A stretch of 64,000 bases of DNA. Source: BD2-11 clade cluster bacterium bin43 (GTDB lineage Bacteria > Gemmatimonadota > Gemmatimonadetes > Longimicrobiales > Gaopeijiaceae). This document shows, piece by piece, positions 41,499-51,173 of the stretch; the stretch's first letter is position 1, and each line of letters starts with the position of its first letter. The position numbers were made by a program, and so were the translations under genes. The notes under the pieces were generated by a model. That model did no database searches. It saw only the letters and a program-made list of their open reading frames with translations, and was not told where the DNA came from. Where the stretch lies: positions 1-64,000 of the forward strand of contig MPMR01000005.1 of NCBI GenBank assembly GCA_002238605.1, given 5' to 3'.

Positions 41499-42431
41499 TC
41501 ACTCACCCGACCGCGGGGGCCAGGGATGCGCGAGGGCCGCGGGCGCCCTGGATCGGCCGATCCACCCCGCGAGGGCCGCGAGCGTGAGAAGGTAGGGGAA
41601 CGCCAGGAGGAGCTGGTAGGGCACGTTCGCAAACACCGCCTGGAGTTCGAACTGGAGCGCCGAGGCCGCGCCGAAGAAGAGTGAGGCGAGGAGAACGAGG
41701 AGGGGATTCCAGCGGCCCAGCACGACCACCGCGATGGCGATGAAGCCCCGTCCCGCCGACATCCCCTCCGCAAAGGTGCCGGCGTGCGCGAGCGCCAGAT
41801 GGGCTCCCGCAATGCCCGCGAGGAGGCCCGCCCCGAGCACCGCCAGGAAGCGGATGCGGCGCACGCGGATGCCCGCCGCATCGGCTGCGCCCGGTTCTTC
41901 GCCCACGGCCCGCAGGTCAAGTCCCCAGCGGGTGCGGAACAGGAAATACCAGAGGGCCGGCGCCAGGAGGCAGGCGAGGTAGGTGGTCCACGCCTGACTG
42001 AAGAGCGCCGGTCCAATGACGGGCAGCGCCGAAAGGCCCGGGAGCGGCAGAGCGGGCAGGGTGGGAAGGGTCAGCGCGGTGCCGGTGGCGCCGAACACGC
42101 TCTGGTAGACGACGCCCGCGATCCCCAGCCCTCCCAGGGTCACCGCGGTGCCGACGATGATCTGGTCGGCGTTCAGCGTGACGGCGAAGAGCGCGAAGAT
42201 GGCGGCGATCGCGGTTCCGGCCGCTGCGCCCGCCAGAACGCCCGCGCCGGGGGACCCGGTGAACAGCGCCCCGAGCGCCCCGCCCAGGGCGCCCCCGATG
42301 ATCGAGCCCTCCAGGCCGATATTGATGACGCCGGCGCGCTCGCTGATGGTTTCGCCCAGGGCGGCGAGGGCGAGGGGCGCGGCCAGGCGCACCGACGCCT
42401 CGAGGAAGGCCTGGAGAGCCGCCGCATCCAC
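41499..42431 (-). CDS. BMP-type ABC importer permease (NupQ/YufQ-like)
   Basis: The 310-residue protein has about nine membrane segments and the BPD_transp_2 pattern: PLALAALGETISERAGVINI, then GLEGSIIGGALGGALGALFT and RTRWGLDLRAVGEEPGAADA, the coupling loop of the branched-chain/sugar/nucleoside permease family. It pairs with the permease encoded 2 bp upstream. The two plus the ATPase and BMP protein form one importer. Confidence 0.88.
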   Translation of the reverse strand: MDAAALQAFLEASVRLAAPLALAALGETISERAGVINIGLEGSIIGGALGGALGALFTGSPGAGVLAGAAAGTAIAAIFALFAVTLNADQIIVGTAVTLGGLGIAGVVYQSVFGATGTALTLPTLPALPLPGLSALPVIGPALFSQAWTTYLACLLAPALWYFLFRTRWGLDLRAVGEEPGAADAAGIRVRRIRFLAVLGAGLLAGIAGAHLALAHAGTFAEGMSAGRGFIAIAVVVLGRWNPLLVLLASLFFGAASALQFELQAVFANVPYQLLLAFPYLLTLAALAGWIGRSRAPAALAHPWPPRSGE

Positions 42432-42433
42432 GG

Positions 42434-43585
42434 TCAGCCTCCGGTGTCGGACAGAGGGTCACCCGACCCGGAGGAGGATTCGCGCGCCTCACTGCCGGGA
42501 GAAGCCGCGGACCGGCCGGGAGGCCCCGCTCCGGTCTCCATCCCCCGGCGCAGGAACCGGTCCGCCGCCACCACGGCCAGGATGACGAGCGCCTCGATGG
42601 CGCTGACCCACACCGCGGGCACCCCCACGTCGCGCTGCATGGCCGCCGCGCCCGCCTGCAGGACCCCGAAGAACCCGGCCGCCAGGAGCACGGCGATGGG
42701 GTTCAGACCGGCGAGGAGGGCGACCGCGATGGCCGTGTAGCCGTAGCCGGGAGAGAGGTTCTCGTAGAGCGCGAAGGTCACCCCCGCCACCTCCACCCCG
42801 CCAGCCAGCCCGGCGAGCATGCCGGAGAACAGGAACGCCCCCAGCACCACCCTTCCCGTGTGGATGCGGCCGGATACGGCGGCCGCGCGCACCGAGGCGC
42901 CCACCGCCCGCACGCGGAACCCCCAGGCGCTGTTCCTCAGCAGCCACCAGAGCGCCCCGGCGAGCACGACCGCGACCGGGAAGCCCGCGTGCAGCCGGCC
43001 GGATCCGAGGCGCGGGAGCCGGGCCGCGAGCGCGATGGGGTCGGTCTGCGGGAAGACTCCGCGCGCCTCCTGCAGGGGACCGTGCACCAGCCACGCGACG
43101 GTGTGGATGGCGACGAAGTTCATCAGGATGGTCGTGATGACCTCCCCGACCCCGGCGCGGAACCTGAGTCCCACCGGCACGAGCGTCCAGAGGCCGCCGG
43201 CCACCGCCGCCGCCGCCATCGCCCCGGGCAGGAGCAGCCAGGCGGGAGCGGCTGGAAAGGCGAGCCCGACCCACACGGCCGCCACCGCGCCCGCGTAGAG
43301 CTGTCCTTCCGCTCCGATGTTCCACACACCCGCGCGGAAGGCGAGGGCGACGGCCAGCCCGGTCAGGATGAGCGGGGTCGCGCGCACCAGGGTGATGGAG
43401 GCGAACCGCTCCCAGGAGCCGAAGGCGCCCGAGACCAGCGCGTGGCCGGCGGCGACAGGGTCGTATCCGGCGAGCGCCAGCCCGGCCGCCGCCAGAACCG
43501 CCGCGGCCAGGATCGCCGTCATGCCGGCCGCCAGCGGGCCGGTCCGGCGTGACCGCAGGCGCGGCCGCAACGGCTGGCTGATCAT
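42434..43585 (-). CDS. BMP-type ABC importer permease (NupP/YufP-like)
   Basis: The 383-residue permease of the BPD_transp_2 group has TPLILTGLAVALAFRAGVWN and IGAEGQLYAGAVAAVWVGLA, the pattern of nucleoside importers of the Yuf/Nup type. The C-terminal 30 residues are polar and disordered. It lies 2 bp before the second permease and 28 bp after the ATPase gene. Confidence 0.88.
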   Translation of the reverse strand: MISQPLRPRLRSRRTGPLAAGMTAILAAAVLAAAGLALAGYDPVAAGHALVSGAFGSWERFASITLVRATPLILTGLAVALAFRAGVWNIGAEGQLYAGAVAAVWVGLAFPAAPAWLLLPGAMAAAAVAGGLWTLVPVGLRFRAGVGEVITTILMNFVAIHTVAWLVHGPLQEARGVFPQTDPIALAARLPRLGSGRLHAGFPVAVVLAGALWWLLRNSAWGFRVRAVGASVRAAAVSGRIHTGRVVLGAFLFSGMLAGLAGGVEVAGVTFALYENLSPGYGYTAIAVALLAGLNPIAVLLAAGFFGVLQAGAAAMQRDVGVPAVWVSAIEALVILAVVAADRFLRRGMETGAGPPGRSAASPGSEARESSSGSGDPLSDTGG

Positions 43586-43613
43586 GGGAGGCGCGCCAAC
43601 CGAAGGGGGCAGG

Positions 43614-45140
43614 TCACGCCCGCTCCGATCCCAGCATCAGCCGGCCCATCCCCGCCGGGTTGCGCTCTTCTTCCGGAACGGCGATCAGCCGGCCGCGCAC
43701 CAGCACGAACACCCGGTCGCCCAGGTCGAGCACCTCGTCCAGATCGGTGGAGAAGAGCACGATGCCCGGAGGTGCATTCGTGGGCCGGCCGCCTGCCCCG
43801 GCGTCCCCCTCGCCCGGACCGCCTCCCTTCAGCTCCACGAGCTTGTCGCGCAGGAACGCGGCGGCCGCGATATCCAGCCCGCGCATCGGGTTCTCCGCCA
43901 CCAGCAGGTCGGGGGAGCGCGCCAGTTCGCGGCCCACCAGCAGCTTCTGCTGATTGCCGCCCGACAGCGACCGCGCCGTGGCGCGCCAGCCCGGTGTACG
44001 CACGTCGAACCGGGCCACGATCTGCCGCGCGGTGCGCCGCATCGCCCGCCAGGCGATCAGCGGCCCCCGGCGGTGCGCTCTGTCGTCGTGGAAGGCCAGC
44101 GCCATGTTCTCGGCGAGATCGAAACCGGGGACCAGCCCGCCCGCGCTCCGGTCCTGCGGGATAAGGCTGACGGTCGCCGGGAGGTGCACGCTGCCGGCCG
44201 CGGGAGGCAGCCTGCCCGAAAGCACGAGGGCGAGTTCGCGCTGGCCGTTGCCCTCCACTCCGCCGATGCCCACGATCTCGCCACGGTGGATGTCCAGCGT
44301 GACGTCCCGCGCCGCCATGCGGCCATCATCACCGCGGATCCCCACCGCCTCGACGCGCGCCACCCGCTCTCCCGCTTCGGCCCGGGCCGCCCCAGCCGCC
44401 CGGGTGGTCTCCCGCCCGATCATGGCCCGCGCCAGCCCGGGTGCGTCCACCGTCTCACGCCCCTGCGCGAGGACGGTGCGCCCGCGCCGGAGTACCGTGA
44501 CCCGGTCGGCCACCCTCAGGATCTCGTCCAGCTTGTGCCCGATCAGGAGAACCGTCCGCCCCTCCGCAACCAGCGAGCGCAGGACGCCGAACAGCCAGTC
44601 CACCTCCTGCGGTCCCAGCACCGTGGTGGGTTCGTCCAGAACCAGGACGCGCGGGTCGCGGTAGAGCGCCTTCAGGATCTCCACCCGCTGTTTCGCGCCC
44701 ACCGACAGACCGGCAACCGGGGCGCCGGCATCCACCGGCAGCCCCGTCACCCGCTCCAGCTCCGCGAGGCGCGCGTGCACCCTGTCGAGCGCGAGCCGGA
44801 GCCCGCTGCCCTCCCGCGTCCCCAGCGCCACGTTCTCCGCCACCGTCAGGCTGGGCACCAGCGCGAAATGCTGGTGGACCATCCCGATCCCGGCCGCGGC
44901 CGCCGCGCGCGTCCCCCCGGGCGGCAACCGCCGATTCTCTACCAGTACTTCGCCCCCGTCGGGAGCGAGCGCGCCGCAGAGCACCCGCATGAGCGTGGTC
45001 TTGCCGGCGCCGTTCTCTCCCAGGAGCGCGTGAACCTCGCCGGGATACGCGCGCAGACTCGCGTCGGCAAGAGCCTCGATGGGTCCGAAGCGCTTGCTCA
45101 CCGACCGCATCTCGACGGCCGCGCGGGCCATGGGCTTCAA
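43614..45140 (-). CDS. BMP-type ABC importer ATPase, two ATPase domains (NupO/YufO-like)
   Basis: The 508-residue protein carries two ATPase domains. The first has Walker A LGENGAGKTTLMR (about 36-48), the signature LSVGAKQRVEI and Walker B VLVLDEPTTVL. The second has the degenerate GVEGNGQRELALV P-loop, the signature LSGGNQQKLLVGRELA and LLVAENPMRGLD with Asn in place of Glu. One active and one degraded site is typical of RbsA/YufO-type proteins. The ATG overlaps the BMP lipoprotein stop by 4 bp. Confidence 0.92.
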   Translation of the reverse strand: MKPMARAAVEMRSVSKRFGPIEALADASLRAYPGEVHALLGENGAGKTTLMRVLCGALAPDGGEVLVENRRLPPGGTRAAAAAGIGMVHQHFALVPSLTVAENVALGTREGSGLRLALDRVHARLAELERVTGLPVDAGAPVAGLSVGAKQRVEILKALYRDPRVLVLDEPTTVLGPQEVDWLFGVLRSLVAEGRTVLLIGHKLDEILRVADRVTVLRRGRTVLAQGRETVDAPGLARAMIGRETTRAAGAARAEAGERVARVEAVGIRGDDGRMAARDVTLDIHRGEIVGIGGVEGNGQRELALVLSGRLPPAAGSVHLPATVSLIPQDRSAGGLVPGFDLAENMALAFHDDRAHRRGPLIAWRAMRRTARQIVARFDVRTPGWRATARSLSGGNQQKLLVGRELARSPDLLVAENPMRGLDIAAAAFLRDKLVELKGGGPGEGDAGAGGRPTNAPPGIVLFSTDLDEVLDLGDRVFVLVRGRLIAVPEEERNPAGMGRLMLGSERA

Positions 45141-46180
45141 GGGCTGCCCGATTCCTCCTCCAGGAACCGGATCCGCGGCACCTCCAGGGTGCCCTGCCGG
45201 ATGGCCGCCCGGGCTTCACCGATGCGGCTGAGCAGCTCCGCCGGGATCCGGTCGAGGGCGGCCGGGTTGACGATGAAGTCCACCACGTTCTCGTCGAGGC
45301 TCAGGTCGAAAGCTCCGGGAGGCAGGGTGCCGGCGACGAAGCGGGTCGCCACTTCCATGAAGGCCCGCGGGATGTCGATGGCGGCGCTTCCCGCGATGAC
45401 ATCGGGGGCGACGTCGTTCTGATCCCGGTTCATGCCGATGGCCCACACCGGGTCCTGGTCCCCGTGCGCCTCCCGCACCGCCTGAAACACGCCGAAGCTG
45501 GCGGCGTCGGTGTTGTGCACCAGCACGTCGGCGCCCCGGCTCAACTGGGCCGTCGCGGCCTCCCGGGCGGCGGCCACGTCGTCCCAGCTGCCGATGAAGG
45601 CCTCCAGCACCTCGATTTCCGGGTCGATGACGCGAGCCCCCGCCTCGAATGCTCGAAAGGTGCCCTGGGCGGGCGGAATGGCCACGCCGCCGACCATCCC
45701 GACCACCTTCGACCGGGTGAGCCCCCCGGCCATCATCCCGGCGAGATAGCTGCCCTCCTCCAGACGGAAGATCAGCGAGCGCACGTTGTCCGAAATGCGT
45801 CCGCCGCTCGAGACGACGATGGTCATGTCGGGGAACTCCTCACCGGCCCTCAGCGCCGCGTCCTGATACTCGAAGCCGTGGGCGAAGACCAGGTCGTAGC
45901 CGGAGGAGCCGTAGGAGAAGAAGGCCTCGTCGAACTCGGCGGGAGACCGGGTCTGCTGATGGCTGATCCGCGCCCCGAGCGACTCCTCGATCAGCAGCAG
46001 TCCTTCGTACGCCCCCGCGTACCACCCGGCATCGCTCACCGGCCCGGAGGTCAGCAGCGCGACGCGCAGGCCATCGCCCGCCGTGCCGCTCTCTCCTCCG
46101 CCGCACGCAACCGACAGCCCGCCCAGAACCCACGCCGCGGCGAGGGCGCCGCCCGAACTCCGAACAGTAGGAACGCCCAT
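45137..46180 (-). CDS. BMP-family substrate-binding lipoprotein
   Basis: GGGAG lies 6 bp before the ATG at 46178-46180. The 347-residue precursor has lipobox LSVAC (Cys26). The mature BMP (Med) fold shows VALLTSGPVSDAGWYAGAYE near the start, YDLVFAHGFEYQDAAL, IVVSSGGRISDNVRSL and VVGMVGGVAIPPAQGTFRAF. BMP proteins bind purine nucleosides or autoinducer-like ligands. It is the first gene of the four-gene importer operon and is divergent from the NSS symporter; both promoters must lie in the 185 bp between them. Confidence 0.9.
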   Translation of the reverse strand: MGVPTVRSSGGALAAAWVLGGLSVACGGGESGTAGDGLRVALLTSGPVSDAGWYAGAYEGLLLIEESLGARISHQQTRSPAEFDEAFFSYGSSGYDLVFAHGFEYQDAALRAGEEFPDMTIVVSSGGRISDNVRSLIFRLEEGSYLAGMMAGGLTRSKVVGMVGGVAIPPAQGTFRAFEAGARVIDPEIEVLEAFIGSWDDVAAAREAATAQLSRGADVLVHNTDAASFGVFQAVREAHGDQDPVWAIGMNRDQNDVAPDVIAGSAAIDIPRAFMEVATRFVAGTLPPGAFDLSLDENVVDFIVNPAALDRIPAELLSRIGEARAAIRQGTLEVPRIRFLEEESGSP

Positions 46181-46365
46181 GAGTATCTCCCTGTTGCAGA
46201 CGCCGTGATCCTCCGGCCGGAGCGGAGGCGTCCCGGCCTGATGCGGCCGATCGCGATCGGAACTGGCGCACCGCCTCGCACCGCGCGCAATATAGAGCCG
46301 TCCCGTGGTAACTTCGACCTGATCATCGTCCCGCAACCCGGGACCAACAGCCCCGAGCAGACGCC

Positions 46366-47751
46366 ATGTCACAAAAGCGAGACCACTGGAATTCGAATCT
46401 GGGATTCGTCCTGGCGGCCACCGGAAGCGCCATCGGACTGGGCAACCTGTGGAAGTTCCCCTTCATCACCTGGGAGAACAACGGCGGAGCCTTCGTGCTC
46501 GTGTACCTTGTCTGCATCGCCGCAGTCGGGCTGCCCATCATGATGGCGGAGCTGCTCATCGGGCGCAGGAGCCAGAAGAGCGCGGTCGGGGCGCTCAAGG
46601 CGGTCGCCGGGCCCGCGTGGGGCGTCGTCGGGGGCTGGGGCGTCATCTGCGCCTTCATCCTGCTCAGCTACTACACCGTAATCGCCGGCTGGTCGATCTA
46701 CTACTTCGCCAGGACGATGGAGTGGACCTTCAGCGGCTTTCCGAGCGGACTGGCCACCGGGGATCTGTTCAATGAACAGGTGGGCAACGCCGGTCTGCAG
46801 CTGGCCCTCTCGCTCAGCTTCAGCGTTGGAACCGTGGCCGTGGTCTATTTCGGGGTCAGCAAGGGGATCGAGCGCATCGCGCGCCTCTTCCTTCCGATCC
46901 TGTTCGGGATCCTGCTCCTGCTGCTGGTCAGCGCCCTGGGGATGAGCGGGTCGGGCGAAGCGCTGCGCTTCATCTTCCGGCCCAACTTCGCCGAGCTCGA
47001 GCCCGACGCGGTGCTGGAGGCGCTGGGCCACTCCTTCTTCACGCTCTCGCTCGGCATGTGCGCGATGATCACGTACGGCTCCTACATCGCGCGCCATCAC
47101 TCCATCGTGAAGGCGTCGGCGATGATCGTCGTGCTCGATACCGTGATCGCCCTGGTCGCCACGATCATCATGTTCTCGGTGATCTTCTCGGTGGCGGGGA
47201 TGAGTGAACAGGTGGGCGGCTCGACGGTGGGCATGCTCTTCATTTCGCTGCCGGAGCTCTTCTATTCGGAGGTGCCCTTCGGCGTGGTGCTGGGGCCGCT
47301 CTTCTACGTGCTGGTGGCGCTGGCGGCGCTCACCTCGACCATCTCGCTTCTGGAAGTGGTGGTGAGTTACGTGATCGACGAACGTGGCATCGCCCGCAAC
47401 CGCGCCACCTTCCTGTGCGGCGGGGCCATCTTCGTGTTCACCATCTTCGCCGCGCTTTCCTTCACGGGCACCCCCTTCCTCGCCACCCTCGAGCTGTTCG
47501 CCGGGAAGGTGGGCTGGTTCTCCACCGCCGACCACTTCGTTTCCAACTGGATGCTGCCCACCGGCGGCCTGGCCATCACGCTGGCGGCCGGGTGGTTCAT
47601 CAGCCGCAAGGTGAGCGAGAGCGAACTCATGGACGGCAACCAGCCCAAGTGGTTCAACTACGACACCTGGCGCTTCTTCATCCGCTTCGTGGCGCCCATC
47701 GCCGTGGCCTCGATCATCATCGCCGTGCTCTTCGGCGTCGACTTCAGCTGA
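46366..47751 (+). CDS. NSS-family sodium-dependent symporter
   Basis: The 461-residue protein has about 12 membrane segments. The NSS signature is clear at the N-terminus: WNSNLGFVLAATGSAIGLGN followed by LWKFPFITWENNGGAFVLVY, the unwound first helix that binds sodium and substrate in LeuT. Family substrates are amino acids or related amines. Its transport direction is inward with sodium. It is separated by 7 bp from the aconitase-family gene downstream. Confidence 0.92.
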   Translation: MSQKRDHWNSNLGFVLAATGSAIGLGNLWKFPFITWENNGGAFVLVYLVCIAAVGLPIMMAELLIGRRSQKSAVGALKAVAGPAWGVVGGWGVICAFILLSYYTVIAGWSIYYFARTMEWTFSGFPSGLATGDLFNEQVGNAGLQLALSLSFSVGTVAVVYFGVSKGIERIARLFLPILFGILLLLLVSALGMSGSGEALRFIFRPNFAELEPDAVLEALGHSFFTLSLGMCAMITYGSYIARHHSIVKASAMIVVLDTVIALVATIIMFSVIFSVAGMSEQVGGSTVGMLFISLPELFYSEVPFGVVLGPLFYVLVALAALTSTISLLEVVVSYVIDERGIARNRATFLCGGAIFVFTIFAALSFTGTPFLATLELFAGKVGWFSTADHFVSNWMLPTGGLAITLAAGWFISRKVSESELMDGNQPKWFNYDTWRFFIRFVAPIAVASIIIAVLFGVDFS

Positions 47752-47758
47752 GGCGCGG

Positions 47759-49921
47759 ATGGCCGGGGATCTCCTCACCCGTCCGACGCCCAGGCGACCC
47801 GCCACGCTCGATGTGCGCGGGCGGGTTCTGTACCTGGCCGACGACACCGCGCTGGTGCGCGCCCAACTCTACGAAGGGCTGGACCTTGAGCTGAGCGACG
47901 AGCTGCGCGCACGGCTGCGCGACCAGATCTCGACCGACGAGATCACGCCCGCCTACATCTGCTTCTTCTACGACGAGACGCTGGGCGAATTCCCCTACCT
48001 GGGGCTGCGCACCACGAACGGGGAGACCGGGGCGGAGGAGTATCCCATCGGGCGGGCGAGCGTGCGCACGGGCGGCTTTACGTGCTCGGTCGCGGGCAAA
48101 CGCCGGGGCAAGGGCTCAAGCAGGGAACAGAGCCCGTACGCGGAGCTGATGGCCGGAATCAGAGTGGTGGTCAGCGAAAGCATCGAGCGCATCTACAACG
48201 AGAACTGCCAGAACCTGGGCGTGCTGACCACCACCGACTTCGGTGTGGCCGAGCGCATCGCGCGCGGCGAGCCGTTGCGGCTCGAGGAGTTCACCCGCGG
48301 CAAGGACGAAATCACCCGCCAGATCATCGAGTACGGGGGCCTCTTCGAGTTCAACGTGGCCCGCATGCAGGGCAAGGCGACGGTGCCGGCGCCCGCGTGT
48401 GCCGCCGCAGCGGCTCGCGACGGCGTTGACGCGTCGCCCGGGACGACGACGGACACCTCGCACGACCGCCGTGCCGCGGAGGCCGGCGGCCCTCCCATGA
48501 CCCTCGCGGAGAAGATCTTCGCGCGTCACTGGGTGGTGGATCCTGCGGGCGGGAAGGTGGGCGTCGGCTCGGTCACCCCCGGCGAGGCCGGCTTCTTCCG
48601 CACCGACATCCGCTTCTCGCACGAGTACGTGACGCCCATGGCGGCCATCTTCTTCGAACAGAAGATGGGACCGGAGGGACGTGTGCTGGACCCGGACAGC
48701 GTGCTCTTCTTCCGCGACCATCTGACCTTCCTGCACAAGGCGATGAGCCAGGAGCGCATCGAGGAGGGACTGCTCGAAGTCGCCAACCAGCTCGAGGTGA
48801 AGCAGCGCGAGTTCGCGGAGAAGCAGGGCATCCGGCTCTACGGGGAGCAGATGGGGCATCGCATGGGGTCCGTCGCCATCTGCCACTCCAAGATCCTGGA
48901 GGACTACGCGGAGCCGGGGATGCTCATCATCGGCTCGGATTCGCACACGCCGCACGCGGGCGCGATCGGGGCGCTGGCGTTCGGAGTGGGCACGACCGCC
49001 ATCTTCAACTCCTGGATCACCAGGGACGTGCGCGTGCAGGTCCCGCCCTCCTTCAAGGTCGTGATCTCGGGAACGCCCGCCGATGGAGTGACGGCCAAGG
49101 ACTACATGCTCGAGATCCTGCGCCACCCCTACATCCGCGACGGCCATGCGATCGGCCAGATCATCGAGTACGCCGGACCGGCCGTGGAGGCTCTCCCGGT
49201 GGACGAGCGCGCGACCATGACCAACATGGCCGCGGAGGTGGGCGCCTTCACCGGGCTGGTCGCGGCGGACGGGAAATCCGTGGAGTACCTGGTCGCCGAG
49301 CGCGGGATGGAGCGGGCGCGGGCGGAGGCGCTGGCGCGCAACATGCACAGCGACCCCGGCGCCCACTACGCGCGCGTGATCGAGATCGACGCCTCCGCCA
49401 TCCAGCCCATGGCGGCGCTCCCCAACGACCCCGGCAACGGCGTGCCGCTCGACGACCTCGAGCCCGAGCACATCCGCATCGACATCGCCTATGCGGGCTC
49501 GTGCACGGCGGGCAAGAAGGAGGACATGGACATGTACGCCCGCGTCTTCCGCGAGATGCGCGACCGCTGGGGGCTGGGCGTGCACCCGGACGTGGAGTGC
49601 TTCATCCAGTGCGGGTCCACCGACGTGCGCGAGTACTGCCGTGAGCGCGGCTACCTGGACCTGTTCCGCCGGATCGGCGCCACCTTCATCGAACCGGGAT
49701 GCGGCGCCTGCATCAACGCCGGACCCGGGGTCACCCGGCGCCCCGACGAGGTGAGCATCTCCTCCCAGAACCGGAACTTCCCCGGACGCTCCGGACCGGG
49801 TCAGCTGTACCTGGCTTCGCCGTTTTCGGTCGCGGCCAGCGCGGTGGCGGGCTACGTGACGGCGTGGAAACCGGGGGAGCGGCCGCGGCCCCTGGAGACG
49901 AGGCGGCGGCTGGCGGGTTGA
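47759..49921 (+). CDS. aconitase-family hydro-lyase with swivel domain first
   Basis: The 720-residue protein is a fusion in unusual order. Residues about 1-215 resemble the swivel (LeuD/aconitase domain 4) with ISTDEITPAYICFF, GRASVRTGGFTCSVAGKRRG and a SSREQSPYAELMAG loop that supplies the substrate-binding Ser/Arg. A linker of about 30 residues follows, then from Met247 the catalytic LeuC/aconitase part: GSDSHTPHAGAIGALAFGVG, and the [4Fe-4S] cysteines Cys582 (AGSCTAGKK) and Cys648/Cys651 (GCGACINAGPGV). Substrate is uncertain (isopropylmalate, citrate or a methylated tricarboxylate). Confidence 0.88.
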   Translation: MAGDLLTRPTPRRPATLDVRGRVLYLADDTALVRAQLYEGLDLELSDELRARLRDQISTDEITPAYICFFYDETLGEFPYLGLRTTNGETGAEEYPIGRASVRTGGFTCSVAGKRRGKGSSREQSPYAELMAGIRVVVSESIERIYNENCQNLGVLTTTDFGVAERIARGEPLRLEEFTRGKDEITRQIIEYGGLFEFNVARMQGKATVPAPACAAAAARDGVDASPGTTTDTSHDRRAAEAGGPPMTLAEKIFARHWVVDPAGGKVGVGSVTPGEAGFFRTDIRFSHEYVTPMAAIFFEQKMGPEGRVLDPDSVLFFRDHLTFLHKAMSQERIEEGLLEVANQLEVKQREFAEKQGIRLYGEQMGHRMGSVAICHSKILEDYAEPGMLIIGSDSHTPHAGAIGALAFGVGTTAIFNSWITRDVRVQVPPSFKVVISGTPADGVTAKDYMLEILRHPYIRDGHAIGQIIEYAGPAVEALPVDERATMTNMAAEVGAFTGLVAADGKSVEYLVAERGMERARAEALARNMHSDPGAHYARVIEIDASAIQPMAALPNDPGNGVPLDDLEPEHIRIDIAYAGSCTAGKKEDMDMYARVFREMRDRWGLGVHPDVECFIQCGSTDVREYCRERGYLDLFRRIGATFIEPGCGACINAGPGVTRRPDEVSISSQNRNFPGRSGPGQLYLASPFSVAASAVAGYVTAWKPGERPRPLETRRRLAG

Positions 49922-49996
49922 GCCCGCGGCGTGGGCAACGGACGGGAGCACGACTGACGGGGCGATCCCGGTCGCGCATGGGAGGAAACCGGGGAG

Positions 49997-50069
49997 TGGC
50001 CGCTGCTGGACTCGAACCAGCGACCCCTACGATGTGAGCGTAGTGCTCTGCCAACTGAGCTAAGCGGCC
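49997..50069 (-). tRNA. tRNA-Val (anticodon CAC)
   Basis: The cloverleaf is complete over 73 nt. The acceptor arms GGCCGCT and AGCGGCC pair fully. The anticodon stem CTACG/CGTAG closes loop CTCACAT with anticodon CAC. The T arm is CTGG-TTCGAGT-CCAG. CCA is not encoded. Confidence 0.95.
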
Positions 50070-50116
50070 GAACGAAACTCGGGCCGCACCCGAAAGCGAC
50101 GGCCCGCGTTCCGCTA

Positions 50117-50189
50117 TACCCCCACGGGGAGTCGAACCCCGGTCTCTTGGCTGAGAACCAAGTATCCTAGGCCACTAGACGATGGGGGC
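50117..50189 (-). tRNA. tRNA-Glu (anticodon CTC)
   Basis: The cloverleaf is complete over 73 nt. The acceptor arms GCCCCCA and TGGGGGT pair with one G-U. The anticodon stem CTTGG/CCAAG closes loop TTCTCAG with anticodon CTC. The T arm is CGGGG-TTCGACT-CCCCG. CCA is not encoded. It lies 47 bp from tRNA-Val on the same strand. Confidence 0.95.
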
Positions 50190-50258
50190 GTCTACAAGCA
50201 AAGGGCCGGTAAGATACCGATTCCCCCCGCGTTGAATCAACCCCCCTCCGGTTACGCG

Positions 50259-51173
50259 ATGAGCGACCCTGAAGACACGCAGGTCTGGCGGGTGCCCGAG
50301 CCTCTGGCGGTGCACGAGGTTCGCCTGGGCGACGGCGCCGTGACCACGCTCCGGCGCCACGGGAATCCCTCCGGCCCGCGCATCGTCCTGAGCCACGGCA
50401 ACAGCCTCGCGATCGACCTCTACTACCCGTTCTGGTCACGGTTGGCGGCCGACTTCGATCTCGTGCTCTACGATCTCAGAAACCACGGCTGGAATGCCGT
50501 CGGCCCGCTGCGCAGCCACAACGTGCCCACGCTCATCGACGACCACCTCCGCATCCAGGAAGCCATCGCAACGGAATTCGGGAGGAAGCCGCAGGCCGGC
50601 GTCTTCCACTCTCTCTCGGGCCTGATCTCGCTGCTGTCCCCCACGCGCGGGGGAGAGTTCGTGGCCCGCGTCCTCTTCGATCCGCCGCTGTGCGAGTTCG
50701 GAACCGCGCGCGACGAGTGCGCCGAAGTGGCGCAGCGCGCCGTCACGATGACGCTATCGCGCGCGGATCGATACTCGACCCGAGACGAGTTCGCGGAGGT
50801 GCTGCTGTACATGCCCGCCTTCCGGTACGTCGTCCCCGGGGTCCGCCGGCTCATGGCCCGGACGACGCTGCGCCGATCGGCGGACGGGGACGGCTACACG
50901 CTTCGCTGTCCCCGCGAGTATGAGGCCCACATCTACCGGTATGCCGGACAGTATGAGGCGCTGATCGACTTCGGGGCGCTCGCCTGTCCGACGATGGTCA
51001 TGGGGGCCGACCCCGGCATCCCCTACACGTATTTCCCGACCACGGAGCTCCATCATATCCCGACCGTGGACTACGCCTGGCTCCCCGGGGGGACGCATCT
51101 CCTGCAGCTGGAGCAGCCGGAGGAGAGCGCGGCGAGGACGCTGGAGTATCTGAAGGCGGGCGGCCTATTCTGA
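50259..51173 (+). CDS. alpha/beta hydrolase
   Basis: The ATG at 50259 gives 304 residues. The alpha/beta fold shows LSHGNSLAIDLYYPFWSRLA (oxyanion loop), LVLYDLRNHGWN and the nucleophile elbow VFHSLSGLISL with Ser in H-S-L-S-G. The catalytic His is in LPGGTHLLQLE at the C-terminus. No signal peptide is present. Substrate is unknown. Its last 9 bp overlap the end of the convergent aminotransferase gene. Confidence 0.82.
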   Translation: MSDPEDTQVWRVPEPLAVHEVRLGDGAVTTLRRHGNPSGPRIVLSHGNSLAIDLYYPFWSRLAADFDLVLYDLRNHGWNAVGPLRSHNVPTLIDDHLRIQEAIATEFGRKPQAGVFHSLSGLISLLSPTRGGEFVARVLFDPPLCEFGTARDECAEVAQRAVTMTLSRADRYSTRDEFAEVLLYMPAFRYVVPGVRRLMARTTLRRSADGDGYTLRCPREYEAHIYRYAGQYEALIDFGALACPTMVMGADPGIPYTYFPTTELHHIPTVDYAWLPGGTHLLQLEQPEESAARTLEYLKAGGLF

